NCBI GenBank assembly: GCA_016705005.1
Contig: JADIZB010000005.1
Location: 236,628-300,627 of the forward strand
Direction of reading: 5' to 3'
Length of the DNA stretch: 64,000 bases
From: Bacteroidales bacterium
GTDB lineage: Bacteria > Bacteroidota > Bacteroidia > Bacteroidales > Lentimicrobiaceae
Made by a program: the position numbers and the translations under genes. A model generated the notes under the pieces. It was not told the origin of the DNA, searched no databases, and was given only the letters and a program-made list of their open reading frames with translations. Positions 25,511 through 33,933 of the stretch are shown here, piece by piece (positions within the stretch are counted from its first letter, which is position 1; each line of letters opens with the position of its first letter).

Positions 25511-26030
25511 TTGAGCTTATGATATTACTTTGGTATTTTGATCTATTGGCAAAAGAAAATTTAAAAGGCATATTAAAAGAAACTTTCACAGGTTTCCCCA
25601 TTTGTTCTCCAGGTATCCAATCAGGCATGTTTTGTACAACTTTGATGCACATATTATCAATATCATGTTGAAGCCCTCGGATAATTTTTACTCTACTTAC
25701 AGAGCCATCTTCATTAATCACGAATGTTACATATACAATTCCTGTAATACTATCATCAATCGCTGATTTAGGATAATATATGTTTTCATCAAAATATCGA
25801 ATTCTTGCAGTATCGCCTCCGACAAAAGATGGCATCTTTTCAACTATACAATAAATTGATTCATTTTTTGCAATTTTTCCTGCAGTTATAATAAAATTAT
25901 CCGATTTAGTTTCAATAGAATCCTTAAGAATTTGCGAAGATGGTGATTCAACAGAATCATTAGCTTGTTTAATCTTCGGTTTGCACGAAATGATTGTCAT
26001 TAATGCTAATATGTAGAAAAATGTTTTCAT
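25488..26030 (-). CDS. TonB C-terminal-like lipoprotein, likely truncated by frameshift
   Basis: A 180-residue protein with a lipoprotein signal (YILALMTIISC, Cys 16). Residues about 60-160 are a TonB C-terminal-like domain: MPSFVGGDTARIRYFDENI, VYVTFVINEDGSVSRVKII and ALL-type hydrophobic turns ending PVKVSFNMPFKF. It lacks the TonB membrane helix and proline spacer, so it does not look like an energy transducer of the ExbBD complex. It stops at DPKK just where a T9SS sorting domain begins in the next frame. The intact gene would encode about 265 residues with a sorting domain. Confidence 0.75.
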   Translation of the reverse strand: MKTFFYILALMTIISCKPKIKQANDSVESPSSQILKDSIETKSDNFIITAGKIAKNESIYCIVEKMPSFVGGDTARIRYFDENIYYPKSAIDDSITGIVYVTFVINEDGSVSRVKIIRGLQHDIDNMCIKVVQNMPDWIPGEQMGKPVKVSFNMPFKFSFANRSKYQSNIISSSAKDPKK

Positions 26031-26321
26031 AAAATGGTTGGTAACTTGTTCATATACTCAACAACTTTTACCTTTAATCACTTAAAAACACTTATAAGTG
26101 ATTTAAAATCTTTATTCTAATCTTTGTGATAACCTTGCATACTTAAATTTGCTTTAAGTTGGTTTGCTAATAGGGATTTTTTAGAGTCTAAATCTACATT
26201 TGTTGCTTTTAAAAATTCCTATACTGTCATACTTTTTAACATTTTTATTTCGTTTGTACCGTGACGGATTACATCTTAGTGAAACGATCGCACCGAAGGT
26301 AGAGCCGTGTCAGCGTTGGTT
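26031..26321. other. intergenic spacer with a gene remnant and repeats
   Basis: It contains GGTTGGTAAC (26036-26045), an AATCACTTA hairpin near 26076-26104, a broken small ORF (listed separately) and a 23-nt element (26267-26289, GATTACATCTTAGTGAAACG...) that recurs at 27656-27678 with four changes. Confidence 0.5.
26117..26242 (-). pseudogene. small gene remnant with in-frame TAG
   Basis: Forty-two codons on the minus strand: MLKSMTV, a TAG stop, then EFLKATNVDLDSKKSLLANQ, LKANLSMQGYHKD and a final TAG. The residue pattern after the stop looks like a real amphipathic helical protein and not random sequence. One base change would restore a 41-residue peptide. The family is not recognised; it is probably a decayed fragment in the orphan-gene block. 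Confidence 0.35.
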
Positions 26322-27428
26322 TTATAAGAGATTTTCTTTCTGAAATGTAATCATTCGTCCATCATTTAATTCAATGGTCATTTCATTGCCTTTTGGCAAA
26401 CCCATAAAAAGGAGCAGATCACAAGTATTATGAAAGGTTTTGCCGTTTATTGATTTAATCTTATCACCTGCTTTAATACCACTTTTAATAATCTGTTCGG
26501 TAGATACCAATGAAAGTACATACATGCTGTCTTTTTCTATTCCAAATCCTATTCCGAAAGATTCCTGCACAACAGATGTTGATTTTTCAAACAGCAGTTT
26601 TTGTTTCTCCCAACTCAGATACAACCTGTTTTTACCCCAGAAAACATTTCCGATTTTATTTTCACCTACCGATATAGTTCCCAGCGACATTTTATTTAGT
26701 GCGGAACTTTGCTCATTCATTTCAGCATTCACAATGTAAAGTGATTCTTTTGATGGAGTGCTTAAGGACAAGAGACCATAAGCAGCTGAAACCTGATCGT
26801 AGGTTTTCAGAGCAACTTTATCTATGCCCCGGGCATCCGTTTTCCTGATATCATTGGAACCTGCACCAGAATCAAATAAAAAATCCAGCCATTTATCACC
26901 TATCTTTAGTTTAATGCGCGGTCTGTCGCCTTTTGAGTAAAATTCAAGAGGAATGAATTCGTCAAGATTTATTAAGGTATCACTGAGTTCAAGTTTAATA
27001 AGGTATTTTTTGTCGAAATCAATAATCCAGTTGAACTTCTTTATTATATCTATACCCAATATTCCCTCAACTGCCATACAATTTAAGATGAGGCTGTTTG
27101 TGAATGAAATCATTTTCTGATTGGTGAGTTCGCTGTTACCAACTTTGAAAGAAGGAATTGTGTAAATGGGTTGGATTGCAATTTTATGATGAGAGTCGAT
27201 GAGAAATCTTCTCTTAAAACGGGACTTTTTCAAACCTCCTGATATATCCTGCCGCATCACGGTTGTTTCGGCTCCGGTATCAAATAAAAAATAATGCACA
27301 TTGCCATTAATAAGCACCGGAATTTTTATAAGGCCGAAATTACTTTCAAATCTAATTGTATCAGGGGTTTGCGTGTATATGTTCTGGCTGGCAAAGAATA
27401 GGATAAATATTACAATAAGATTTTTCAT
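26322..27428 (-). CDS. retropepsin-like aspartyl protease with PDZ domain
   Basis: A 368-residue exported protein with a signal peptide (IVIFILFFASQNIYTQ). Two aspartyl protease-like halves are visible: FLFDTGAETTVM (residues about 47-58) and LDFLFDSGAGSND (about 182-194), each with the catalytic D-T/S-G. Residues about 295-360 are a PDZ domain (GIKAGDKIKSINGKTFHN). Proteins with this layout are thought to be periplasmic or surface aspartyl proteases, but no substrate is known. It heads the block of minus-strand exported genes and is preceded by an 840-nt gene-poor region. Confidence 0.85.
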   Translation of the reverse strand: MKNLIVIFILFFASQNIYTQTPDTIRFESNFGLIKIPVLINGNVHYFLFDTGAETTVMRQDISGGLKKSRFKRRFLIDSHHKIAIQPIYTIPSFKVGNSELTNQKMISFTNSLILNCMAVEGILGIDIIKKFNWIIDFDKKYLIKLELSDTLINLDEFIPLEFYSKGDRPRIKLKIGDKWLDFLFDSGAGSNDIRKTDARGIDKVALKTYDQVSAAYGLLSLSTPSKESLYIVNAEMNEQSSALNKMSLGTISVGENKIGNVFWGKNRLYLSWEKQKLLFEKSTSVVQESFGIGFGIEKDSMYVLSLVSTEQIIKSGIKAGDKIKSINGKTFHNTCDLLLFMGLPKGNEMTIELNDGRMITFQKENLL

Positions 27429-28271
27429 AAGTTAAATATTGAAATTATGACAATCTAATATTTGGATGAATTAGGACAATGTTAAACTGCTTCTGGTAAT
27501 AAATAGCCACTAGCGCGGATCTGCAATCCATGCAACTTGTAAACATCTATTCAATAACAAATATATTCAATTAACTTTTTCTTTGCCTGAAATTAAAGTC
27601 CACATATCAAAGTATTTTATTTGTAATCGCACTGTATTTAGTTTGTAGAAACTCAGATTGCATCTTAGCGTAGCGATCTCTCAACTTTTAACCTCTGATA
27701 AGTATATAATTATTTCTTGAAGGTTATTAAATAAATAATCACCTCAGTCCATTCAGATCTGACCGACTACAAAAACTCACTTCAATCAACCTGTTTCACA
27801 ATACGGCACAAGACAAAAATTGTGTGAAATTGAAAGCTATTCAGATCAGGTAAAAATGATGCGCGAAAATATAAACTCTCTATTTATGTTATTACAAGTA
27901 ACATACACAATCGTTTTTCAGACCCTGTTGCATTATTTTGGCAGGATGATGGGAGATGTTAAAGCAGTAAGGCTTCCGTTGCCAAAAGTATAAGCATAGA
28001 ATTATTTTCTGTGCGCATCCATTTTTGGGACAAAAACTTAACGCCATCATCGTTATCATGATAATGGTATTCTAGTTGTCAACTTACGGTATGATCGTAG
28101 GCATCTCGCTGGTAAATTCGTCATTCCCAGACCAGATGATCAACATTATCATTTCGACCATACCTCGGAGGATCTATTCCCTTCGGTCCCGGCACCGCCC
28201 GACCTGCGGGGGATAAAACATAAAACAACTTTGATTGTTAAAATCAGTTTAAAACAATAACTGCAACAAAA
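27429..28271. other. gene-poor region with REP-like element
   Basis: About 840 nt with no convincing gene. It holds an imperfect palindrome around GCGGATCTGCAATCCATGC (about 27514-27532), of the type linked to REP elements in Bacteroidota, and a copy of the 23-nt element at 27656-27678. Near 28130-28215 are remains of the TTCCCTTCGGTCCCG repeat family. Confidence 0.5.
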
Positions 28272-28799
28272 ATGATGAATAAAGAGTCTAAAAACATACA
28301 GCTGTCTGACTTACATAAAATACATATATATGTTTCTGTTTTAATGCTGGCATTTTTTATGACATCCTGCAATTCAATGTCAGAGAGAAACAATCAGACT
28401 GAAGGTAGTTCTGACACTGCACAATTAACGCAAAAGCCGGATGCGGCAATGGATTCTGTGGTTCTTTTTTTACTGGATGCTTCGGCCAGGGATTTTCATA
28501 AAAATCAGCCACCGGTTCCCATCGGTTTTCGCAATGTTCAGCTAAAGAACCTGCAAGGATCCGAAAACGACAATCACTTCATGTTATGTGGACAGTTTCT
28601 GGCACAGGGCAAACAGGAGAAGGATGAATGGATTGACTTCGCCACGATTAAAACAGACCCGTACGAACAATGGCTTGGCTCCAATGCAATGACCTATTGC
28701 CGGGAAGCCAGACCTGTTTCCTATACAGTAAATGATTTATCCGCAGCATTGAAAAGCCGAGTCAATGCTGTATTTAAATCAAACCACCCGGCCCGGTAA
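28272..28799 (+). CDS. hypothetical lipoprotein
   Basis: A 175-residue protein. An N-terminal hydrophobic stretch (IYVSVLMLAFFMTSC) ends in a lipobox Cys at about residue 33, so it is predicted to be a lipoprotein. The mature part starts with a Ser/Gln-rich linker (SDTAQLTQKPDAA) and contains FLLDASARDFHKNQPPVPIG, NHFMLCGQFLAQGKQEKDEW and MTYCREARPVSY. No family is recognised. It stands alone on the plus strand between two gene-poor regions, and no promoter was identified. Confidence 0.7.
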   Translation: MMNKESKNIQLSDLHKIHIYVSVLMLAFFMTSCNSMSERNNQTEGSSDTAQLTQKPDAAMDSVVLFLLDASARDFHKNQPPVPIGFRNVQLKNLQGSENDNHFMLCGQFLAQGKQEKDEWIDFATIKTDPYEQWLGSNAMTYCREARPVSYTVNDLSAALKSRVNAVFKSNHPAR

Positions 28800-29005
28800 A
28801 GCCAGAATCAACCATCAAACGATCTGACTCAAAGGTTGACACTTTCAGGAGCAGCACTGCAATGAGCAGGCTTTGCTCAACCGGATAAAAAATCCTGATT
28901 AAGGTGAAGGGGCCGGTCTGATGATGGGTCAGGCGAAGGTGGTCGGGCGATCAGATAGCAACCGGAACGAGACCGAAGGAAACTGAATAACAGAGGCCGG
29001 TACCC

Positions 29006-29224
29006 TTATTCTGTATTCCCTTTAAACAATGCCCAAATGGCCATGGCATGTCCGTGGCCCAAACCGAATTCTTCCTTTAACCAGTTGGTAATTTCATTCG
29101 CTTTTACAGTGGGTACCGGATTCCCGTTTTTCAGGAAACCTTTTTCTTCAGCAAGCCTTTTAAAGTCTTCGGGACCTTTGCCTGTCTTTGCCCTGATGTT
29201 GTCAATGTAAGCCTGAAATGACAT
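29006..29224 (-). CDS. DUF4287 domain protein
   Basis: A 72-residue protein that is almost entirely a DUF4287 domain: SFQAYIDNIRAKTGKGPEDF, an alpha-helical middle, and EFGLGHGHAMAIWALFKG at the end. The domain is small, helical and of unknown function; it often occurs alone or next to DUF5655. The GHGHAMAIWALFKG end is strongly conserved. It is a single gene with no clear partner. Confidence 0.85.
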   Translation of the reverse strand: MSFQAYIDNIRAKTGKGPEDFKRLAEEKGFLKNGNPVPTVKANEITNWLKEEFGLGHGHAMAIWALFKGNTE

Positions 29225-29357
29225 GACGCTGATATTAAGTTGTGCGATTCAATGAAACGGAGTTAAATTCAACACAATTGGCAGGAAGAATGTTTATTTT
29301 TCCAGCCTTTTTCTTCACATTCAAGCTCCTGACCAGGCATACTTCCGGATGGTTTAT

Positions 29358-30503
29358 TCAATTATCCCCAATATAAAAATCCGATAGTTTATTCTCCTTT
29401 CGGAATACATCCTGCTGTATGATCTGCCTGAATTTCTCCGGCTCTTCAAACAGGGGACTGTGGGCCGACCGGTCAAAGGTGTAGAAGCCTTTCATCGGGG
29501 CTTTCAGTTTTATGAAATAGGATTTTGCTTCGGTATAGGAACAGGTGTAATCGTATTTCCCCTCCATAAAATAAACCGGAATCTGAAGTTCGGGAACCCT
29601 GACAGAAAGGTCAGTGGCAACCATCTCCCTCCATAAAATGCTGATGCCGCTCTTTGACTTCCCCATCCACAGATTGAACTTCTCTCTCAGGGTATATTCC
29701 CGGCACTTCAGCGAAGGCAGAAAGATGCCTGTAATGACCGATTTCATGTCCCTGGTGGTTCCGATGCCGAGGGCGTGCATGGCGGGATCGCGCAGGGGCG
29801 GGTAGTTTTCAGGTATTCCTTTTTCAAGGCTCACCGGTGCTGCCTCAAGTTTCTTAACCATGCCCATGTCCCCCATTCTCCGGTATTCCTGAAGCATATA
29901 GTTATAGGCCAGCACTTCCGATTTCAGCTGATCCGACATCTGGGCCACCCCGATGTAAGCATGGTATAGCTCCGGGTATTCCGCTGCCGTCAGTATACCG
30001 ATAAAGGTTCCGCCTGAATGGCCCATCAGGTAGATTTTCTCCTGGTTAAACCGCCGGCGGAGGTAATCGGTCAGCGCCCGTGTATCGGCAACCATTTGCT
30101 CCAGGGTCGCCGACCCTTCCGGCAAATCTGAATCATACGACATCCCTGATCCCCGCTGCTCCCACCACACCATGGTAAAGAGTTCTTCCAGACCGGTCGG
30201 ATATTTATCCGTCAGGAAATAATCGGGCATGCCTCCGTGCAGATAAAGAAGCACCGGGTTATCAGCCTTCCTGCTTTTGATGAACATTCCCTGCTTTGTC
30301 CCGTTGATTTCAACAAACACCTTTTCTGACAAACTACCAGGCACCGGCCTTCCCTCATTATTCAGGATGGGTATGGCCTTGCCGGGACTGAAATAAAACA
30401 ACGTGCCGGCCATAAGCACAATCATAACTAGTATTATGGTCAGTACAACCGACATGATCCTGCCTCCTTTCTGAAAGATGTTTATCATGGATATCTGATG
30501 CAT
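29358..30503 (-). CDS. membrane-anchored alpha/beta hydrolase
   Basis: A 381-residue protein. An N-terminal helix (VVLTIILVMIVLMAGTLFYF) anchors or exports it. The fold is alpha/beta hydrolase: LLYLHGGMPDYF for the oxyanion region, MVWWEQRGSGMSYD, the nucleophile elbow GHSGGT, and the late acid and His in EGKYDYTCSY and RSAHSPLFEEP. The WWEQRGSG motif recalls proline iminopeptidase-type (S33) enzymes. Substrate unknown. The ATG directly follows the stop of the upstream acetyltransferase gene, so both are likely in one operon. Confidence 0.85.
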   Translation of the reverse strand: MHQISMINIFQKGGRIMSVVLTIILVMIVLMAGTLFYFSPGKAIPILNNEGRPVPGSLSEKVFVEINGTKQGMFIKSRKADNPVLLYLHGGMPDYFLTDKYPTGLEELFTMVWWEQRGSGMSYDSDLPEGSATLEQMVADTRALTDYLRRRFNQEKIYLMGHSGGTFIGILTAAEYPELYHAYIGVAQMSDQLKSEVLAYNYMLQEYRRMGDMGMVKKLEAAPVSLEKGIPENYPPLRDPAMHALGIGTTRDMKSVITGIFLPSLKCREYTLREKFNLWMGKSKSGISILWREMVATDLSVRVPELQIPVYFMEGKYDYTCSYTEAKSYFIKLKAPMKGFYTFDRSAHSPLFEEPEKFRQIIQQDVFRKENKLSDFYIGDN

Positions 30504-31010
30504 TTATCTGATCTTAAGCCTCCAGTGCAGCAATGTTCCCGTTTGCCCTGAACGGACAAAACCATTCTTAAGCAGTACAGCTGACGACGCCGGGTTATCC
30601 AATTCGGTGGAGGCAACAATAACATCTACTGTTGGTTGTGTTCCTGCCCATCGGATCATCGCTCCGGCTGCCTCTGTCATATAACCCTTTCCCCTTTCCG
30701 ATTCATAGGTACCATATCCGATTTCTATCTCACCTTCTGCGTTAGGCTCTCCCATGAAACAAAGATCGCCAACCATACGGTTCTCCGCCATTGAAATCAC
30801 AGTCCATAAAGTAGAAAAATGATAATTATTTCCGGGACCGGCAGCACCCGGAATGATGGTCTGTTCGAGGGCTTCCCTTAGTTCGGGTGATATCATCCTG
30901 TCGGTGTATTTCAGACCCAGCTCATTCTCCAGGGAATGATCATTCCGGAGATATTTCAGAAGCTGTTCACCGGTCAATGGCCTAAGGATAAGCCTGTTGG
31001 TTTCAATCAT
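30504..31010 (-). CDS. GNAT family N-acetyltransferase
   Basis: A 168-residue single-domain protein of the RimJ/RimL-like type: MIETNRLILRPLTGEQL at the start, GDLCFMGEPNAEGEIEIGYG in the centre and ERGKGYMTEAAGAMIRWA, which holds the acetyl-CoA-binding loop (R-G-K-G-Y). The C-terminal part has LDNPASSAVLLKNGFV, typical of the family. It transfers an acetyl group from acetyl-CoA to an amine; the substrate cannot be read from sequence. Directly followed by the hydrolase gene and preceded by a methyltransferase in the same direction. Confidence 0.9.
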   Translation of the reverse strand: MIETNRLILRPLTGEQLLKYLRNDHSLENELGLKYTDRMISPELREALEQTIIPGAAGPGNNYHFSTLWTVISMAENRMVGDLCFMGEPNAEGEIEIGYGTYESERGKGYMTEAAGAMIRWAGTQPTVDVIVASTELDNPASSAVLLKNGFVRSGQTGTLLHWRLKIR

Positions 31011-31038
31011 GTGTAGGGACTTAAATCAGGAAGTCAAT

Positions 31039-31818
31039 TTAGTTCACCGGTTTGCCTGAAGCAATCACCAGCATCTCAAAGTCTTTGGTGGTCAGCCGGT
31101 CGTTGCGTGAGAATGCCCCGAGCCTGGCCCCGAAGATGTCTATCTTCACGAACCCGAGCGATTTCAGCAGCCAGGTAATTTCACTGGGTACATAATACCG
31201 TTCGTTACAATCCAGCTTCATAAGGTTACCCGAATCATCCTCCAGCTCAGTGATGTTGTGGTCCCTGAAGGTCATCAGGTCAAAGGTATTGTTCCGGTAA
31301 ACGGCATTGCCTTCCTCTGTGGCGGTAGAGCAGAAATCCTCCACCGAATTGTAGAGCGGGAACAGTCCGTTCAGGGTGGTAAAAATCAGTTTCCCCTCCC
31401 CTTTCAGTGATTTTGTGACATTCCGTAAGATCTCAAAATTCATCTCATCGGTTTCCATCAGCGGAAATCCGCCTTCACAAAGCATGATGGCAACATCAAA
31501 TTCATCGCTAAACGGCAGGTTCCTGGCATCGTGCTGCAGGAAATCGATCTGAAGGTTGCTGCTTTGCGCTTTCAACCGGGCTTTTTCAAGCATCGATTCG
31601 GACAGGTCAATACCGGTAACGGAATAGCCCCGTTTGGTCAGTTCAATGGTATGCCGGCCGGTACCACAGCCGACATCGAGAATCCTCAATGTTTTGTTAT
31701 AATTCAGCTCTTTTTCGATGAAATCACATTCACCCGTGGTGCCCCGGGTAAAGTTTTCCTGTTCATATTTACTGCCATAGTTTTCGAACAACTGCTCGTA
31801 CCATTGTTTTTTATTCAT
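31039..31818 (-). CDS. class I SAM-dependent methyltransferase
   Basis: A 259-residue enzyme of the Methyltransf_25/11 type. Motif I is LDVGCGTGRHT (about residues 47-57), followed by GIDLSESMLEKA (motif II acidic end) and LPFSDEFDVAIMLCEGGF. There is no signal peptide. The substrate is not identifiable; the middle part (SVEDFCSTATEEGNAVYR) is variable in the family. It lies 28 nt from the acetyltransferase gene and is probably the first gene of a three-gene transcript. Confidence 0.88.
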   Translation of the reverse strand: MNKKQWYEQLFENYGSKYEQENFTRGTTGECDFIEKELNYNKTLRILDVGCGTGRHTIELTKRGYSVTGIDLSESMLEKARLKAQSSNLQIDFLQHDARNLPFSDEFDVAIMLCEGGFPLMETDEMNFEILRNVTKSLKGEGKLIFTTLNGLFPLYNSVEDFCSTATEEGNAVYRNNTFDLMTFRDHNITELEDDSGNLMKLDCNERYYVPSEITWLLKSLGFVKIDIFGARLGAFSRNDRLTTKDFEMLVIASGKPVN

Positions 31819-31879
31819 GGATATTTATCTCTGTTGGTGCAAAGTTTACAAAGGATAAATGTATGAAATTTTCATATCT

Positions 31880-32720
31880 GTAAATAGCGGAGATCGGTGG
31901 TCGGGCGATCACAATAGCTATCGGGACGAGACCACTGTGTTTTATACTGGAGATCGGGTTGGGTTTTCTTCGGTCTTGTCCTGATAGCTTGCGGAACGAA
32001 TCAACCGCCCGGGATCTGTTTCCTTCGGCCTCGACTACGCTCGACCTCCGGGGAAATTTGAGAATTAGTATTTATGAAATTAAAGCATATACCGGCGACT
32101 GTCGGGCCTGTTTGACTGGCGTCAGTAAGGCAGGCAGCGATAGTCGGGATCGGTGGTCGAGCGTAGTCGAGACCACAATGTTTGAATTCTGGTGGTCAAA
32201 CCAGGACGAGACCACCGGGTAGAGTTTTCTTCGGTCTTGTCCTGATAGCTTGCGGAACGAATCAACCGCCCGGGATCTGTTTCCTTCGGCCTCGACGCTC
32301 GACCTCCGGGGAAATTTGAGAATTAGTATTTATGAAATTAAAGGGCCTGTCGGGCCTGTGCTGGCGTCAGTAGGAGGCAGGGGGTCGGGGTGGTCGAGCG
32401 TAGTCGAGACCACATTTTGAATCTGGTGGTCAAACCAGGACGAGACCACCGGGTAGAGTTTTCTTCGGTCTTGTCCTGATAGCTTGCGGAACGAATCAAC
32501 CTCCCGGGATCTGTTTCCTTCGGCCTCGACTACGCTCGACCTTCGGGGAAAGCAGAAATTAAATATTTATAAACTTATAGCTATTAACAGTAATTGTCAG
32601 ACGACGGTGTTCGAGCGGTAACGATAGCTATCGGGACGATGCCACCATGATTGAGTACCGGTGGTCGAACGACTTGTCGGGATTGCAGTCACACCAATTC
32701 AGGCCCTGAAAAGTCAGGTG
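31880..32720. repeat. three-copy tandem repeat array of the GGTGGTCGAG family
   Basis: Units beginning gttttcttcggtcttg start at 31963, 32224 and 32458, so the periods are 261 and 234 nt. Each contains TGTTTCCTTCGGCCTCGAC, a palindromic GGTCGAGCGTAGTCGAGACC and GGACGAGACCACCGGG. The second-to-third unit differs mainly by scattered small deletions. No open frame is likely coding; those that exist follow the repeat. Confidence 0.8.
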
Positions 32721-32752
32721 CCCATATCTGATCAGTGATAAAGAGGTATAAA

Positions 32753-33103
32753 CTACTTCTTTTTAGTCATATTCTCCATCACCCTGAATTTCACGATGTC
32801 AGTGATCAGATCAAGCGGCAACGGCTGGTTGTGCGGAAACTGAACCGAGCCTTTGGCATTTTTATAAACAGATAACTCCTTCTGAAAAGCTTCAATGCCT
32901 GAAGGAGCCGGATACAAACCGATGTGGTTCTTATACCCGGCAAAATGAATAAGGTTTCCTTTCAGATAGAAAGTCGGCATCATATAACTGATTTTTTCCG
33001 TCGCTTCCGGCGCTGCCAGCCTGATTGTTTCCCGGACCAGATTCAGCCGCTGCTGAACATCCTCCGTAAAACCGGCAATATATTTATCTATCTCCTGACT
33101 CAT
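32753..33103 (-). CDS. DUF1801 family protein (YdhG-like)
   Basis: A 116-residue protein with the DUF1801 pattern: IDKYIAGFTEDVQQRLNLVR at the start, a central ISYMMPTFYLKGNLIHFAGY and GLYPAPSGIEAFQKEL, and a KGSVQFPHNQPLPLDLI end. The family includes YdhG-like small soluble proteins and putative iron chaperones, but biochemical functions are mostly unproven. It is cytoplasmic, separated by 38 nt from the arsenite-methyltransferase-like gene upstream on the same strand. Confidence 0.88.
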   Translation of the reverse strand: MSQEIDKYIAGFTEDVQQRLNLVRETIRLAAPEATEKISYMMPTFYLKGNLIHFAGYKNHIGLYPAPSGIEAFQKELSVYKNAKGSVQFPHNQPLPLDLITDIVKFRVMENMTKKK

Positions 33104-33141
33104 AATAAAACCTGTGAAGTCTATACATTTAGCCGGTTAAA

Positions 33142-33933
33142 TCAGTGTTTGTGCTTGTCCGGATTGTGGCAGCAGGTCTCGGCCGAGCAGGTCTCCGGTT
33201 TTTCAACCACCAGCACAACGCTGAACACACCGTCGTCGGAATCAAGATTGTTATAACTCTCCATTTCGGCAGCATCAAGGTACTTCGAAAGCAGTTCATC
33301 AGGAAGCTTAACTTTATTCACTTCCACAATCTGACCCTTCGTGAAGCCGGTTTTCTTAAAATAGTCCATGAAAACAGGAGCTTTTTCCACACCGGCGATA
33401 CAACCGACCAGTTCTGCCGCTTCCTTTCTCAACCCGTCGGGGATATCCCTCAGGATTACAAAGTCGGAAACACAAACATAGCCGTTGTGCCTGATCACCC
33501 GGTACATCTCATCGGCAGCTTTTTGCTTGTCGCTCTGCAGATTGAAAACGCAACTGGTATACACGATGTCGGCCCATTCGTCGGGCACCGGTGCGGCAGT
33601 GATATCGCCCTGGATAAACTCAATATTCTCGATTCCCGAAATACGGGCTTTTTGTCTGGATTTGGAGATATTCGTATCATTGATATCAATGCCGATCACC
33701 TTCCCTTCCGGACCAACGATGGAAGCAACCGAAATGGCATCGTTGCCAAGGCCTGAGCCGAATTCCACCACTTTATCGCCCTCCTGGAGCAACTGGAAGC
33801 GGTCGGGTAAATTATAACCGGTTCCTGATGAATGCGGGCTGCCGGAATGGCAGCCACAACCACCTGAGCCGCAGGCGCAGGCACTTTCATTGCTGGTATC
33901 GCTGGATGTTATGGTTGTTGTATCTGTCTGCAT
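33142..33933 (-). CDS. ArsM-like arsenite methyltransferase
   Basis: A 263-residue SAM methyltransferase of the ArsM type. Motif I is VVEFGSGLGNDA (about residues 56-67), followed by GIDINDTNISK and YTSCVFNLQSDK, where the Cys-V-x-N-L is typical of ArsM. A second Cys is in VGCIAGVEKAP. The N-terminus (CACGSGGCGCHSG) and the end (CSAETCCHNPDKHKH) are unusually Cys/His rich and could bind arsenic or another metal. ArsM methylates As(III). No ars operon genes are adjacent, so the arsenic role is inferred from the family. Confidence 0.8.
   Translation of the reverse strand: MQTDTTTITSSDTSNESACACGSGGCGCHSGSPHSSGTGYNLPDRFQLLQEGDKVVEFGSGLGNDAISVASIVGPEGKVIGIDINDTNISKSRQKARISGIENIEFIQGDITAAPVPDEWADIVYTSCVFNLQSDKQKAADEMYRVIRHNGYVCVSDFVILRDIPDGLRKEAAELVGCIAGVEKAPVFMDYFKKTGFTKGQIVEVNKVKLPDELLSKYLDAAEMESYNNLDSDDGVFSVVLVVEKPETCSAETCCHNPDKHKH

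Noticed and set aside
25488..26030. Programmed +1 frameshifting at the poly-A stop (AAA TGA)
   Set aside because: The shift needed is +1 in a homopolymer, the same type as in kdpC. An indel error or a real mutation is simpler, and no pausing or SD-like element was seen.
20257..27428. Integron gene-cassette array
   Set aside because: The inverted-repeat spacers suggest it, but no integrase is present, and the 7-nt GTTRRRY / RYYYAAC core sites do not appear in the right order in the spacers I checked. Kept only as a finding.
28055..28205. Degenerate frame with hydrophobic codons near 28.06-28.2 kb
   Set aside because: It contains an early stop and then runs into the dispersed repeat; too weak to list as a pseudogene.
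31959..32222. An 87-codon frame in the repeat array
   Set aside because: It reads through the tandem repeat units and its translation is the repeat, not a protein.
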